Positions 34,160-42,607 of a stretch of DNA of 64,000 nt are shown here, in pieces. A program made the translations under genes and the position numbers. A model generated the notes under the pieces. That model was given only the letters and a program-made list of their open reading frames with translations, was not told the origin of the DNA and did no database searches. Numbering within the stretch: position 1 is the first letter of the stretch; the number at the start of each line of letters is the position of its first letter. Origin of the DNA: Microbacterium sp. No. 7 (GTDB lineage: Bacteria > Actinomycetota > Actinomycetes > Actinomycetales > Microbacteriaceae); NCBI RefSeq assembly GCF_001314225.1, contig NZ_CP012697.1, positions 2,728,001 to 2,792,000 on the forward strand, given 5' to 3'.

Positions 34160-34951
34160 TCAGACGGGATCGGCGAGCGGGAGCGCCTGATAGCCGGAGT
34201 AGAGGGCGTGCCCGCCGCCGTCGACCACGAGCAGCTGGCCCGTCGTGTGGCTGGACTCGTCCGACAGCAGGAACAGCGCGGTCGCCGCCTGCTCGCTCGC
34301 GGTCGCCTCGCGTCCGAGCGGGATGCGCGCCTTGCGCTGGGCGAACAGCTCCGGCGCGTTCGCCTCGTACTCGTCCACGATGGTCGTGCGGGTCAGGCCC
34401 GGACCGATCGCGTTCACGCGGATGCCGTACGGCGCCCAGTCGACCGCGAGCGCCTTCGTCAGTCCCACGACGCCGTGCTTCGACGCGACGTACGCGGCGC
34501 TGTGCAGCGCCGCGGCGGCCCCGGTGGTCGACGCCACGTTGAGGATCGCGCCCCCGCGCTGACGGATCATCGGCGCGGCGGCGGCCTGCGCCACGTAGAA
34601 GTACCCGCTGAGGTTCACGTCGATCGTGCGCGCCCACAGCTCGATGGGAAACCTCTCGGCGGGGACGATCCGGTGGACGCCGGCGTTGTTGACGACCACG
34701 TCGACGCGACCGTCGAGCCCGAGCGCGGCGTCGACGAGCGCCGCGCCGGTGGCGGGGTCCGACGTGTCGCCGCTCAGCGGCACGACGTTCTCGACGCCGA
34801 GCTCGTCGGCGAGGGCGACGACGGCATCCTCGTCGATGTCGTTCGCGACGACGCGCGCGCCCTCCTGCACCAGGGCGACGGCGATCGCGCGACCGATGCC
34901 CGATCCCGCTCCCGTCACGACGGCGGTCTTGCCCGCGAAACGCTCGGCCAT
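34160..34951 (-). CDS. Short-chain dehydrogenase/reductase
   Basis: 263-aa classical SDR: NAD(P) site KTAVVTGAGSGIGRAIAVAL, NNAG motif in VVVNNAGVHR, catalytic Ser in ILNVASTTGA and YxxxK in AAYVASKHGVVG, C-terminal [20 protein letters not shown]. Asp in VVANDIDED after beta-2 suggests NAD preference. The ATG at 34949-34951 follows GAGGGG; a longer frame upstream runs into the rpsA terminator and is rejected. It lies upstream of PxpBC and biotin carboxylase on the same strand and may be the first gene of that operon. Substrate unknown. Confidence 0.88.
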   Translation of the reverse strand: MAERFAGKTAVVTGAGSGIGRAIAVALVQEGARVVANDIDEDAVVALADELGVENVVPLSGDTSDPATGAALVDAALGLDGRVDVVVNNAGVHRIVPAERFPIELWARTIDVNLSGYFYVAQAAAAPMIRQRGGAILNVASTTGAAAALHSAAYVASKHGVVGLTKALAVDWAPYGIRVNAIGPGLTRTTIVDEYEANAPELFAQRKARIPLGREATASEQAATALFLLSDESSHTTGQLLVVDGGGHALYSGYQALPLADPV

Positions 34952-35054
34952 CTGTGCATCACCCCTCTGTGATCCCTCGTCACCGCACGCCCGCGCGCCG
35001 TGACGAACATTCGTAATCATGAGCATAGAAGAAGTCATGAAGAGGGGAAAGACA

Positions 35055-35100
35055 GAGCTCCCCGGGTGGGACGGAGGCCTCCGTCCCACCCGGGGAGCTC
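35055..35100 (-). terminator. 46-bp perfect palindrome after rpsA
   Basis: Bases 35055-35077 are exactly complementary to 35078-35100 with no spacer. It starts 39 bases past the rpsA stop, and on the minus strand it is followed by the pyrimidine-rich TCTGTCTTTCCCCTCTT. Likely rpsA terminator. Confidence 0.8.
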
Positions 35101-35139
35101 GGATCATCGCGACGCCGGTCGCGATGGGGGTTCAGCCGA

Positions 35140-36591
35140 TCAGCGGCCCGACAGCTTCTCGCGCAGAGCGGCGAGCGCCTCGTCGTCGGCGAGCGTGCCG
35201 CCGAGACCCTGCGAGTCGGACGAGAAGGTCGACCCGCCGAGGTCGGCGGGAGCGGCGGCCTCGGCCTCGAGGACCTTGGCGACCTGGGCCTTGTGGGCCT
35301 CCCAGCGAGCCTGGGCAGCGGCGTACTCCTGCTCCCACTTCTCGCGCTCGGCGTCGAAGCCTTCCTTCCACTGGTTGGTCTCGGGGTCGAAGCCCTCGGG
35401 GTACTTGTACTCCCCGTTCTCGTCGTACTCCGTGACCATGCCGTAGAGGGCCGGGTCGAACTCGGTGCCGTAGGGGTCCACCGAGTCGTTCGCCTGCTTG
35501 AGCGACAGCGAGATGCGGCGACGCTCCAGGTCGATGTCGATGATCTTCACGAAGACCTCTTCGCCGACCGAGACGACCTGCTCGGCGAGCTCGACGTGCT
35601 TGCCCGACAGCTCCGAGATGTGCACGAGGCCCTCGATGCCGTCGGCGACGCGGACGAACGCGCCGAACGGGACGAGCTTGGTGACCTTGCCCGGCGCGAC
35701 CTGGCCGATCGCGTGGGTGCGGGCGAACACCTGCCACGGGTCTTCCTGGGTCGCCTTCAGCGAGAGCGACACGCGCTCGCGGTCGAGGTCGACCTCGAGG
35801 ATCTCGACGGTGACCTCCTGGCCCACCTCGACGACCTCGCTGGCGTGCTCGATGTGCTTCCACGACAGCTCGGAGACGTGCACGAGGCCGTCCACGCCGC
35901 CGAGGTCGACGAACGCGCCGAAGTTGACGATCGACGAGACGACGCCCTTGCGGACCTGACCCTTGTGCAGGTTGTTGAGGAAGTTCGAGCGCGACTCCGA
36001 CTGCGTCTGCTCCAGCAGCGCGCGGCGGCTGAGCACGACGTTGTTGCGGTTCTTGTCGAGCTCGAGGATCTTCGCCTCGAGCTCCTGGCCGAGGTACGGC
36101 GTGAGGTCGCGCACGCGGCGCAGCTCGATGAGCGAGGCGGGCAGGAAGCCGCGCAGACCGATGTCGACGATGAGACCGCCCTTGACGACCTCGATGACCT
36201 GACCGGTCACGACGCCGTCGTTCTCCTTGATCTTCTCGACGTCGCCCCAGGCGCGCTCGTACTGCGCGCGCTTCTTGGAGAGGATGAGGCGGCCTTCCTT
36301 GTCCTCCTTCTGGAGGACGAGGGCTTCGACCTCGTCGCCGACCTGGACGACCTCGTTCGGGTCGACGTCGTGCTTGATGGAGAGCTCGCGCGAGGGGATG
36401 ACGCCCTCGGTCTTGTAACCGACGTCGAGCAGGACCTCGTCGCGGTCGATCTTCACCACGGTGCCCTCGATGAGGTCGCCGTCGTTGAAGAACTTCAGGG
36501 TCTTCTCGACCGCGGCCAGGAAGTCCTCAGCAGATCCGATGTCGTTGATGGCGACCTGCTTGGTGGCCGGGGCGGTCGTTGCGTTAGTCAT
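35140..36591 (-). CDS. rpsA: 30S ribosomal protein S1
   Basis: Binds mRNA leaders on the 30S subunit. 483 aa from the ATG at 36589-36591 (MTNATTAPATKQVAINDIGS). Four S1/OB repeats are seen, at roughly residues 38-105, 123-188, 209-277 and 294-363 (GDLIEGTVVKIDRDEVLLDV, VVSSIVNFGAFVDLGGVDGL, VTKLVPFGAFVRVADGIEGL), then an acidic tail with YPEGFDPETNQWKEGFDAER. Length and domain number are normal for actinobacteria. A strong palindromic terminator follows. Confidence 0.96.
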   Translation of the reverse strand: MTNATTAPATKQVAINDIGSAEDFLAAVEKTLKFFNDGDLIEGTVVKIDRDEVLLDVGYKTEGVIPSRELSIKHDVDPNEVVQVGDEVEALVLQKEDKEGRLILSKKRAQYERAWGDVEKIKENDGVVTGQVIEVVKGGLIVDIGLRGFLPASLIELRRVRDLTPYLGQELEAKILELDKNRNNVVLSRRALLEQTQSESRSNFLNNLHKGQVRKGVVSSIVNFGAFVDLGGVDGLVHVSELSWKHIEHASEVVEVGQEVTVEILEVDLDRERVSLSLKATQEDPWQVFARTHAIGQVAPGKVTKLVPFGAFVRVADGIEGLVHISELSGKHVELAEQVVSVGEEVFVKIIDIDLERRRISLSLKQANDSVDPYGTEFDPALYGMVTEYDENGEYKYPEGFDPETNQWKEGFDAEREKWEQEYAAAQARWEAHKAQVAKVLEAEAAAPADLGGSTFSSDSQGLGGTLADDEALAALREKLSGR

Positions 36592-36780
36592 GTAGTGGGT
36601 TGTCCTTGTAGGTGGGGATGTTCGGGCTCGCGCCGCCGGGATCCGGCCGCTGCGTGGGCGAGCGGATGCCGTGGTGCGAGACGGTGGTTGGATTGCTGTC
36701 ACCGGCTGCTCGCGGCCCGCACGCACGCTGGTACGCGCACACGCACGCCAGAAGCATCACACGAGTGACGATTCATGCTA

Positions 36781-37185
36781 TCAGGCGACGGCACCGTCGA
36801 GATAGACCCAGCGCGAGCCGCGCAGCACGAACCTGCTCACCTCGGCGAGGACGCCCCGCTCCCCCGTGCCCGCATCGCGCCAGTGCGCACGGAAGGTCAC
36901 CGTGTCGCCGTCGGCGTGGACGACCTCCAGGCGCTCCCACGCGACGGCGGGATCGAGCACGAGATCGGACGGCCGCGTCGACGGATGCCACGTGCGCCGC
37001 AGGTGCGCCGCGTCGCCGAGCGCGAACGCCGTGAACCGCGAGCGCATGACCTCCTCGGGATCAGCGGCCGCGCGGCCGTCCAGCAGCGGGCCGCAGCACG
37101 CGCCGTACCGCCCGCCGCCGCACGGGCACGGCGCATCGGCATGCGGCCTGCGCGCGGGTCCGGGCGCGACGTTCCCGAATGACAT
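36781..37185 (-). CDS. YchJ-like (UPF0225) SEC-C motif protein
   Basis: 134-aa protein with an N-terminal cysteine cluster CPCGGGRYGACCGPLL (SEC-C-type metal motif) followed by the YchJ core RSRFTAFALGDAAHLRRTWH and a C-terminal EVSRFVLRGSRWVYLDG. Function unknown; an NTF2-like fold is typical. The ATG at 37183-37185 has AGGGGAG just upstream and is preferred over in-frame ATGs further out. It lies upstream of rpsA on the same strand, 189 bases before it, and is divergent from a lipoprotein gene. Confidence 0.82.
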   Translation of the reverse strand: MSFGNVAPGPARRPHADAPCPCGGGRYGACCGPLLDGRAAADPEEVMRSRFTAFALGDAAHLRRTWHPSTRPSDLVLDPAVAWERLEVVHADGDTVTFRAHWRDAGTGERGVLAEVSRFVLRGSRWVYLDGAVA

Positions 37186-37276
37186 GTGCTCCCCTGACAT
37201 GTGCCACCCCAGCCGTTCACGACGGGCTGTGGACAACTTTCCGCGTCGACGGATGCTGATGGCTACCGTATCGCCC

Positions 37277-37774
37277 ATGCACCGCCGTCCTCTCGCCCTC
37301 CTCGCCGCCGCCGTCCTCGCCGCCTCGCTCGGAACGGGGTGCGCGCCGGCCGCGGAGCCCGCTGCGTTCGAGAACGACGACGAGGCGTTCGCAGCCGCGG
37401 AGGCGACGTATCGGGCGTATGTGGATGCCGTGAACGAGAAACAAGAGGACCCGGATTCGACCGCGGACCCACTCTCGTTCCTGTCAGGTCACGCACTCGA
37501 GTCCAGCATCCGAAGTGAGCAAAGGATGAAGTCGGAGGGGATCCGGCTCAGTGGCGCAAGCACGCTCGCCGAGGTCACCCTTGCCGAGGTGGACTTTCCT
37601 GACGTCGTGATCACCGCCTGCATCGACGCAAGCGCTACGCGCGTTCTTGACGCGAGTGACGTCGACATCACCCCCATCGACCGCCCAGATCGGCTGCCGC
37701 TTGAGGTCACTCTCACCGACCGAGCAGGCACATTATTCATCACCAATTCGGTTGCCAAGGAGGCGACATGCTGA
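37277..37774 (+). CDS. Predicted lipoprotein
   Basis: 165-aa protein with signal peptide MHRRPLALLAAAVLAASLGT and a lipobox ending at Cys22 (GTGC). The mature part is acidic (ENDDEAFAAAEATYRAYVDA) with alpha-helical then beta-rich stretches; no family recognised. In-frame ATGs at 37253 and 37259 could lengthen the signal by six to eight residues. Its stop lies seven bases inside the start of the next gene, so the two secreted proteins are co-translated. The pair is probably accessory. Confidence 0.75.
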   Translation: MHRRPLALLAAAVLAASLGTGCAPAAEPAAFENDDEAFAAAEATYRAYVDAVNEKQEDPDSTADPLSFLSGHALESSIRSEQRMKSEGIRLSGASTLAEVTLAEVDFPDVVITACIDASATRVLDASDVDITPIDRPDRLPLEVTLTDRAGTLFITNSVAKEATC

Positions 37775-38634
37775 CGGCGATGATCGCGGGAGCAGCCCTG
37801 AGTGTGTCGGCATCCACTTTCTGCGCGTACGCCGACAGGATCTCTGGCCAGTGCGAGGTCACGAACACGGGTTCGTCGGTAGAGATGGAGGCCTCGTACG
37901 AGGTCCCGGGCACCGACGGAAACGACGGCAACTCCGGCGCCGGCGATACCGGTGGGGGCGATGCCGGCGGGGGCACGTACGAGGCTCCGTCAATCGAGAC
38001 AGATTGGGTGACCCCGGTCATCCCGGCCGGTCCGCCGCCGGAGCGTCACGACGCCCGCCCCTGGCCCCTCACCAACCCCACACCCCCACCCGACACCTGC
38101 ACCAATGACTGCACCACCCCCACCGAGGCCGTCCCCGCCGTCTCGGGTGTCACGATCACCGACCTGGCCTCCTTCACCCCCACCCCACCCGACCTGATCG
38201 GAGAGCCCTTCGGATTCGGGATCACCGGCGCACCCACCAACCTCTACACCCACGCCGACACCCACACCACCACCGGCGACCTGCTCGGCCACCCCGTCAC
38301 CGTCCGCTTCACCCCCACCCACTACCACTTCGACCACGGCGACGGCACCACCAGCACAACCACGACCGGCGGCGTCTCCTGGGAGACCCTCGGGGTTTCG
38401 CAGTTCACCCCCACCGACACCACCCACATCTACGACACCCGCGGCACCTACCCCGCGACCGTGACCGTCATCTACACCGCCGAAATCGACACCGGCACCG
38501 GATGGCACCCCATCCCCGGCATCCTCCCCCTCACCAGCCCCACCACCGACATCACCGTCCTGGAGAAACGCACCGCCCTCGTCCAACACACCTGCATCGA
38601 AGACCCCCACGGACCCGGCTGCCCCCCACCCTGA
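37768..38634 (+). CDS. PKD-like secreted protein
   Basis: 288-aa exported protein: signal peptide MLTAMIAGAALSVSASTFCAYA, a Gly/Asp-rich spacer (TDGNDGNSGAGDTGGGDAGG), then a Thr/Pro-rich body with a PKD/Ig-like pattern (HYHFDHGDGTTSTTTTGG, THIYDTRGTYPATVTVIYTA). The codon use is extreme: in the second half third positions are almost all C and the coding strand is C-rich with few G, unlike the flanking genes. This suggests separate origin or unusual selection. It is coupled to the preceding lipoprotein; a repeat block follows its stop. Confidence 0.75.
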   Translation: MLTAMIAGAALSVSASTFCAYADRISGQCEVTNTGSSVEMEASYEVPGTDGNDGNSGAGDTGGGDAGGGTYEAPSIETDWVTPVIPAGPPPERHDARPWPLTNPTPPPDTCTNDCTTPTEAVPAVSGVTITDLASFTPTPPDLIGEPFGFGITGAPTNLYTHADTHTTTGDLLGHPVTVRFTPTHYHFDHGDGTTSTTTTGGVSWETLGVSQFTPTDTTHIYDTRGTYPATVTVIYTAEIDTGTGWHPIPGILPLTSPTTDITVLEKRTALVQHTCIEDPHGPGCPPP

Positions 38635-38661
38635 CCGAGGTCCCCCCCCGCTCATCCCCAC

Positions 38662-38815
38662 GGTGCCAGTTACCTCCGCGAGGGTGCCAGTTACCTCCGC
38701 GAGGGTGCCAGTTACCTCCGCGAGGGTGCCAGTTGTCCCGCCGAGGGTGCTTTCGAAAGCACCCTCGTGAGAACAGCACCCTCGCGAGAACAACCAGCAC
38801 CCTCGCGAGAAGCGC
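38662..38815. repeat. Tandem units around a palindromic core
   Basis: Four direct 21-base units GGTGCCAGTTACCTCCGCGAG (the last diverged, 38662-38745) lead into a 26-bp perfect palindrome (38742-38767, CGAGGGTGCTTTCG and its complement), followed by two or three inverted units of the type AGCACCCTCGCGAGAA. No unique spacers separate the units, so this is not a CRISPR array. It fills most of the 275-base gap between the PKD gene and the exonuclease. Confidence 0.85.
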
Positions 38816-38909
38816 ACGCCCTCGTCCGGCACGCCTGCACTGAGGCCTGACTCACCCGCGGGGACGGCGGGCGGGCACCAGGACGGCGGGCGCGTGCCAG
38901 GATGAGGCC

Positions 38910-39827
38910 ATGACTGGCCGGCTCATGCTGCTCGACACCGCAAGCCTCTACTTCCGTGCGTTCTACGGCGTGCCCGACCGCTTCGAGTCCCCCGACGGCC
39001 GGCCCGTGAACGCCGTGCGCGGGCTGCTCGACATGATCGCCAAGCTCGTCGCGGCCTACGAGCCGACGCACCTGATCGCCTGCTGGGACGACGACTGGCG
39101 CCCGCAGTGGCGCGTCGACCTCATCCCCTCGTACAAGGCGCACCGCGTCGTCGAGCCGCACGACGCCGGCCCCGACGCCGAGGAGGTGCCCGACCGGCTC
39201 GAGGTGCAGGTGCCGGTGATCCGCGAGGCGCTCGGCGTCCTCGGCATCCGCATCGCGGGGTGCGCCGAGCACGAGGCCGACGACGTCATCGGCACGCTCG
39301 CGACGGTGTCGGACCTGCCGACCGACGTCGTCACGGGCGATCGCGACCTGTTCCAGCTCGTCGACGACGCGCGCGGCGTGCGCGTGATCTACACGGGACG
39401 CGGCATGAGCAACCTCGACGACGTCACCGCCGGCACGATCGCCGAGCGCTACGGCATCGGGCCCGCGCAGTATGCCGACTTCGCCGTGCTGCGCGGCGAC
39501 GCCTCCGACGGTCTTCCCGGTGTGGCCGGTGTCGGGGAGAAGACGGCGGCCACACTGCTGACGACGCACGAAAACCTGGCCGGCATCCTGCGCGCCGCCG
39601 AGGCGGGCGCCGGCATGTCGGCGGGCGTGCGCGCCAAGATCCTCGCCGCGGCCGACTACCTGGCCGTCGCGCCGCGCGTCGTCGAGGTCGTGCGCGACCT
39701 CGACGTCTCGCCGGAGCCGAGCCGCATCTCCGCGCCCGACGACGCCGCCGTCGCGGCCCTCGCCGCGCGCTGGAGCCTCGGAGACCGCGCCGCGCGCGCC
39801 GCCGCGGCCCTCGCCGCGCGCGCCTGA
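38910..39827 (+). CDS. Stand-alone 5'-3' exonuclease (FEN-like)
   Basis: 305-aa protein homologous to the 5' nuclease domain of DNA polymerase I, without polymerase domain. Acidic active-site segments: LMLLDTASLYFRAFYG, IACWDDDWRPQWR, EHEADDVIGTLA, VVTGDRDLFQLVDD and LRGDASDGLPGVAGVGEKTA (H3TH). The start ATG is preceded by AGGATGAGG. Lone domains of this type act in RNA-primer removal or repair; the exact role here is unknown. Neighbours are a repeat block and trpD. Confidence 0.9.
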   Translation: MTGRLMLLDTASLYFRAFYGVPDRFESPDGRPVNAVRGLLDMIAKLVAAYEPTHLIACWDDDWRPQWRVDLIPSYKAHRVVEPHDAGPDAEEVPDRLEVQVPVIREALGVLGIRIAGCAEHEADDVIGTLATVSDLPTDVVTGDRDLFQLVDDARGVRVIYTGRGMSNLDDVTAGTIAERYGIGPAQYADFAVLRGDASDGLPGVAGVGEKTAATLLTTHENLAGILRAAEAGAGMSAGVRAKILAAADYLAVAPRVVEVVRDLDVSPEPSRISAPDDAAVAALAARWSLGDRAARAAAALAARA

Positions 39828-39913
39828 GACCCGCGCGCGCCTGAGACCTGAGAGCGGACGCCGGCCCGATCCGGCGGCGCGGTCAGCGTTGCGTCTTCTC
39901 AGCCCGCGTCTTC

Positions 39914-40978
39914 TCAGCCCTGCGTCTTCGAGGCGGCGACCCACGCGTCGAGCGTGCGGGCCGCGGCCCCGGCGTCGATCGCCGCGGCGGCCCGGTCGCG
40001 AGCCGCCGCGAGCCGCTCCAGGATCGGGCGCTGCACCTGCCCCGCATCGCGCGACAGCTCGAACGACACGATGCCGGCCGCCGCGTTCAGCAGCACGATG
40101 TCGCGCACGGGCCCCGTCTCGCCCTGCAGCACGCGATGCACGACGCCCGCGTTGTGGGCGGCGTCCGCGCCACGCAGCTGATCGATGCTCGCGAACGGGA
40201 TGCCGAGGTCGCGCGGGTCGAGGTCGTGCTCGTGCACGTCGCCGCGGCTGACCTCCCAGATGCGGCTGTGCCCCGTCGTCGTGAGCTCGTCGAGGCCGTC
40301 GTCGCCGCGGAACACGAGCGCGGTGGCGCCGCGGGTGCGGAACACGCCCGTGATGAGCGGGATGCGATCGGCGGCGGCGACGCCCACGGCGCTCGCCTCG
40401 GGGCGCGCCGGATTGCACAGCGGGCCCAGGATGTTGAACACGGTCGGCACGCCGAGCTCGGCGCGCACGGGACCCGCGTGCCGGAACCCGGGGTGGAACG
40501 CGGCGGCGAAGACGAAGGTGATGCCCGCCTCGTCGAGGATCTGCGCGACACGCTCAGGCGAGACGGTGAGATCGACGCCGAGCGCCGACAGCACGTCGGA
40601 CGAGCCCGAGGCCGAGCTGGCCGCCCGGTTGCCGTGCTTGACGACGGGGACGCCCGTGGCCGCCACGACGATGGACGCCATGGTCGACACGTTCACCGTG
40701 CCGAAGCGGTCGCCGCCCGTGCCGACGATGTCGAGCGCGTCGGGCGAGACCTCCAGCGGCGCCGCGGCCTCCAGGATCGCGTCGCGGAAGCCGACGACCT
40801 CGTCGACCGTCTCGCCCTTCGCCCGCAGGCCGACGAGGAATCCGGCCAGCTGCGCCGGCGTCGCGGCACCCTCCATCACCTGGCGCATCGCCCATGTGGC
40901 CTCCGACACGCTGAGGTCGCGCCGATCGAGGATTGCGTCGAGAACACCCGGCCACGAGTACAGATCCGCCATGAGCAT
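39914..40978 (-). CDS. trpD: Anthranilate phosphoribosyltransferase
   Basis: Joins anthranilate to PRPP in tryptophan synthesis. 354 aa; PRPP-binding DIVGTGGDRFGTVNVST, KHGNRAASSASGSSD and the anthranilate-side NPARPEASAVGV are present. Start is ATG at 40978 (AGGA three bases upstream) or 40972. It is divergent from ctaE, the usual actinobacterial arrangement, and not with other trp genes here. Confidence 0.94.
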   Translation of the reverse strand: MLMADLYSWPGVLDAILDRRDLSVSEATWAMRQVMEGAATPAQLAGFLVGLRAKGETVDEVVGFRDAILEAAAPLEVSPDALDIVGTGGDRFGTVNVSTMASIVVAATGVPVVKHGNRAASSASGSSDVLSALGVDLTVSPERVAQILDEAGITFVFAAAFHPGFRHAGPVRAELGVPTVFNILGPLCNPARPEASAVGVAAADRIPLITGVFRTRGATALVFRGDDGLDELTTTGHSRIWEVSRGDVHEHDLDPRDLGIPFASIDQLRGADAAHNAGVVHRVLQGETGPVRDIVLLNAAAGIVSFELSRDAGQVQRPILERLAAARDRAAAAIDAGAAARTLDAWVAASKTQG

Positions 40979-41089
40979 CGATCCTATCGGCAGCCTCGTG
41001 GCGAACTCTCAGCGCGTTTTCGGGCGGCTCCGACGAGCCGTGGAGGAGGACCCACCTTCAGTGTTGCGAAAACCACGCGCCGAATCCGC

Positions 41090-41095
41090 CATAAT
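41090..41095 (+). promoter_or_regulatory. Candidate -10 box giving leaderless ctaE mRNA
   Basis: CATAAT ends seven bases before the ctaE GTG at 41103, so initiation would fall at the start codon; no Shine-Dalgarno is visible. A TTGCGA at 41064-41069 is 20 bases away, too far for an ideal -35. Confidence 0.4.
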
Positions 41096-41102
41096 AGGTT
41101 CT

Positions 41103-41744
41103 GTGACGACTCCGACGACGTATCCCCAGGCCATGCGCTCTGTGAAGCGGCCTGACCCTGTGGCCGTTGGCACCATCGTGTGGCTCGGCAGCGAGGTCAT
41201 GTTCTTCGCGGGCCTCTTCGCCATCTACTTCACGCTGCGCAACTCCTCGCCCGAGCTGTTCGCCGACCGCTTCGAGCTGCTCAACGTGCCGTTCGCATCG
41301 GTCAACACCCTCATCCTGGTGCTGTCGTCGTTCACCGCGCAGGCCGGTGTCTTCGCCGCCGAGCGCTTCCAGCCGTACCGCACCGGGTCGTTCTGGCAGA
41401 TCCGGCAGTGGGGCATGGTCGAGTGGTTCTTCCTCAGCTTCCTCATGGGCGCCGTGTTCGTCTCGGGCCAGGTGTGGGAGTACGCGACGCTCGTCGCCGA
41501 GGGCGTCGCCTTCAACACCGACTCGTACGCGTCGGCCTTCTACCTCACGACCGGCTTCCACGCCCTCCACGTCACGGGCGGTCTCGTCGCGTTCCTGCTG
41601 GTGATCGGCCGCGCCTACGCCGTCAAGAACTTCGGACGCAAGGAGATGACCTCCGCGATCGTCGTGTCGTACTACTGGCACTTCGTCGACGTCGTGTGGA
41701 TCGTCCTGTTCTTCGTCATCTACGTCCTGCCCTTCTTCAGCTGA
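41103..41744 (+). CDS. ctaE: Cytochrome c oxidase subunit III
   Basis: Membrane subunit of the aa3 cytochrome c oxidase. The GTG start at 41103 gives 213 aa (MTTPTTYPQAMRSVKRPDP). Five transmembrane segments are visible; IVWLGSEVMFFAGLFAIYF, TGFHALHVTGG and SYYWHFVDVVWIVLFFVIY are subunit III signatures. It leads ctaE-qcrC-qcrA-qcrB, the conserved actinobacterial order for the bc1-aa3 supercomplex. The upstream start region is shared with divergent trpD. Confidence 0.95.
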   Translation: MTTPTTYPQAMRSVKRPDPVAVGTIVWLGSEVMFFAGLFAIYFTLRNSSPELFADRFELLNVPFASVNTLILVLSSFTAQAGVFAAERFQPYRTGSFWQIRQWGMVEWFFLSFLMGAVFVSGQVWEYATLVAEGVAFNTDSYASAFYLTTGFHALHVTGGLVAFLLVIGRAYAVKNFGRKEMTSAIVVSYYWHFVDVVWIVLFFVIYVLPFFS

Positions 41745-41764
41745 GAGCGGAGTTGAACCCCGAC

Positions 41765-42568
41765 ATGGCATCCAAGAACCCACGCCGTCCCGGCGGGCGT
41801 CGCAGCAAATGGGCCACGGCAGCCCTCATCGGCGCCGGCCTCCTCGTCACGGGAGGCCTCTACGCCGGAGCGTCCGCCGCGGTCGCCGCCACCGAGACGG
41901 CGAGCCCGACGGCCGCGCACCTCACGGTCGACGACGGCAAGAAGCTGTTCCAGGCCAACTGCGCGACCTGCCACGGCCTCAACCTCGAGGGCACGCCCGA
42001 CGGCCCCGCGCTGTACGGCGTCGGCGAGCTCGCGGTCGAGTTCCAGATGGCGACGGGCCGCATGCCCCTGCAGATGCAGGGCCCGCAGGCGCCCATGAAG
42101 CCCGTGCAGTTCACGCAGGAGCAGATCGAGGCGATCGCCGCGTGGGTGCAGTCGGTCTCGCCCGGCCCCACCTTCCCCTCCGCCGAGATCCTCGACGGGC
42201 AGGGCGACGTGGCCGAAGGCGCCGAGCTGTTCCGCATCAACTGCGCCATGTGCCACAACGTGGCCGGCGCCGGTGGCGCGCTCACCGAGGGCAAGTGGGC
42301 TCCCGCCCTCACCGAGACCAGCGCGCTGCACATCTACGCCGCCATGGTCACCGGTCCGCAGAACATGCCGGTCTTCAACGACATGACGCTGACGACCGAG
42401 GAGAAGCACAACCTGATCTCGGCGCTCCAGTGGATGCAGGAGAACCCGTCGCCCGGCGGCTTCTCGCTCGGATCCCTGGGCCCCGTCTCGGAAGGTCTCT
42501 TCATCTGGATCTTCGGCATCGGGTCACTTATCGGCATCACCGTGTGGATCACGGCGAAGTCCAACTGA
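41765..42568 (+). CDS. qcrC: Diheme cytochrome c subunit of bc1 complex
   Basis: 267-aa membrane-anchored cytochrome cc with two haem c motifs, CATCH and CAMCH, in two tandem cytochrome c domains. N-terminal hydrophobic segment WATAALIGAGLLVTGGLYAG and a C-terminal anchor GLFIWIFGIGSLIGITVWI. In actinobacteria this subunit replaces cytochrome c1 and passes electrons directly to the aa3 oxidase, so no soluble cytochrome c is needed. It starts 20 bases after ctaE. Confidence 0.95.
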   Translation: MASKNPRRPGGRRSKWATAALIGAGLLVTGGLYAGASAAVAATETASPTAAHLTVDDGKKLFQANCATCHGLNLEGTPDGPALYGVGELAVEFQMATGRMPLQMQGPQAPMKPVQFTQEQIEAIAAWVQSVSPGPTFPSAEILDGQGDVAEGAELFRINCAMCHNVAGAGGALTEGKWAPALTETSALHIYAAMVTGPQNMPVFNDMTLTTEEKHNLISALQWMQENPSPGGFSLGSLGPVSEGLFIWIFGIGSLIGITVWITAKSN

Positions 42569-42607
42569 TCGAACACTGACACAACGCAACTTCAGTCGAG
42601 GAGCACC

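Noticed and set aside
37217..37444. Minus-strand frame over the lipoprotein start
   Set aside because: Antisense to a clear lipoprotein signal peptide and with no ribosome-binding site.
38662..38815. CRISPR array
   Set aside because: Units are directly adjacent without unique spacers, orientation reverses at the central palindrome, and no cas gene is near.
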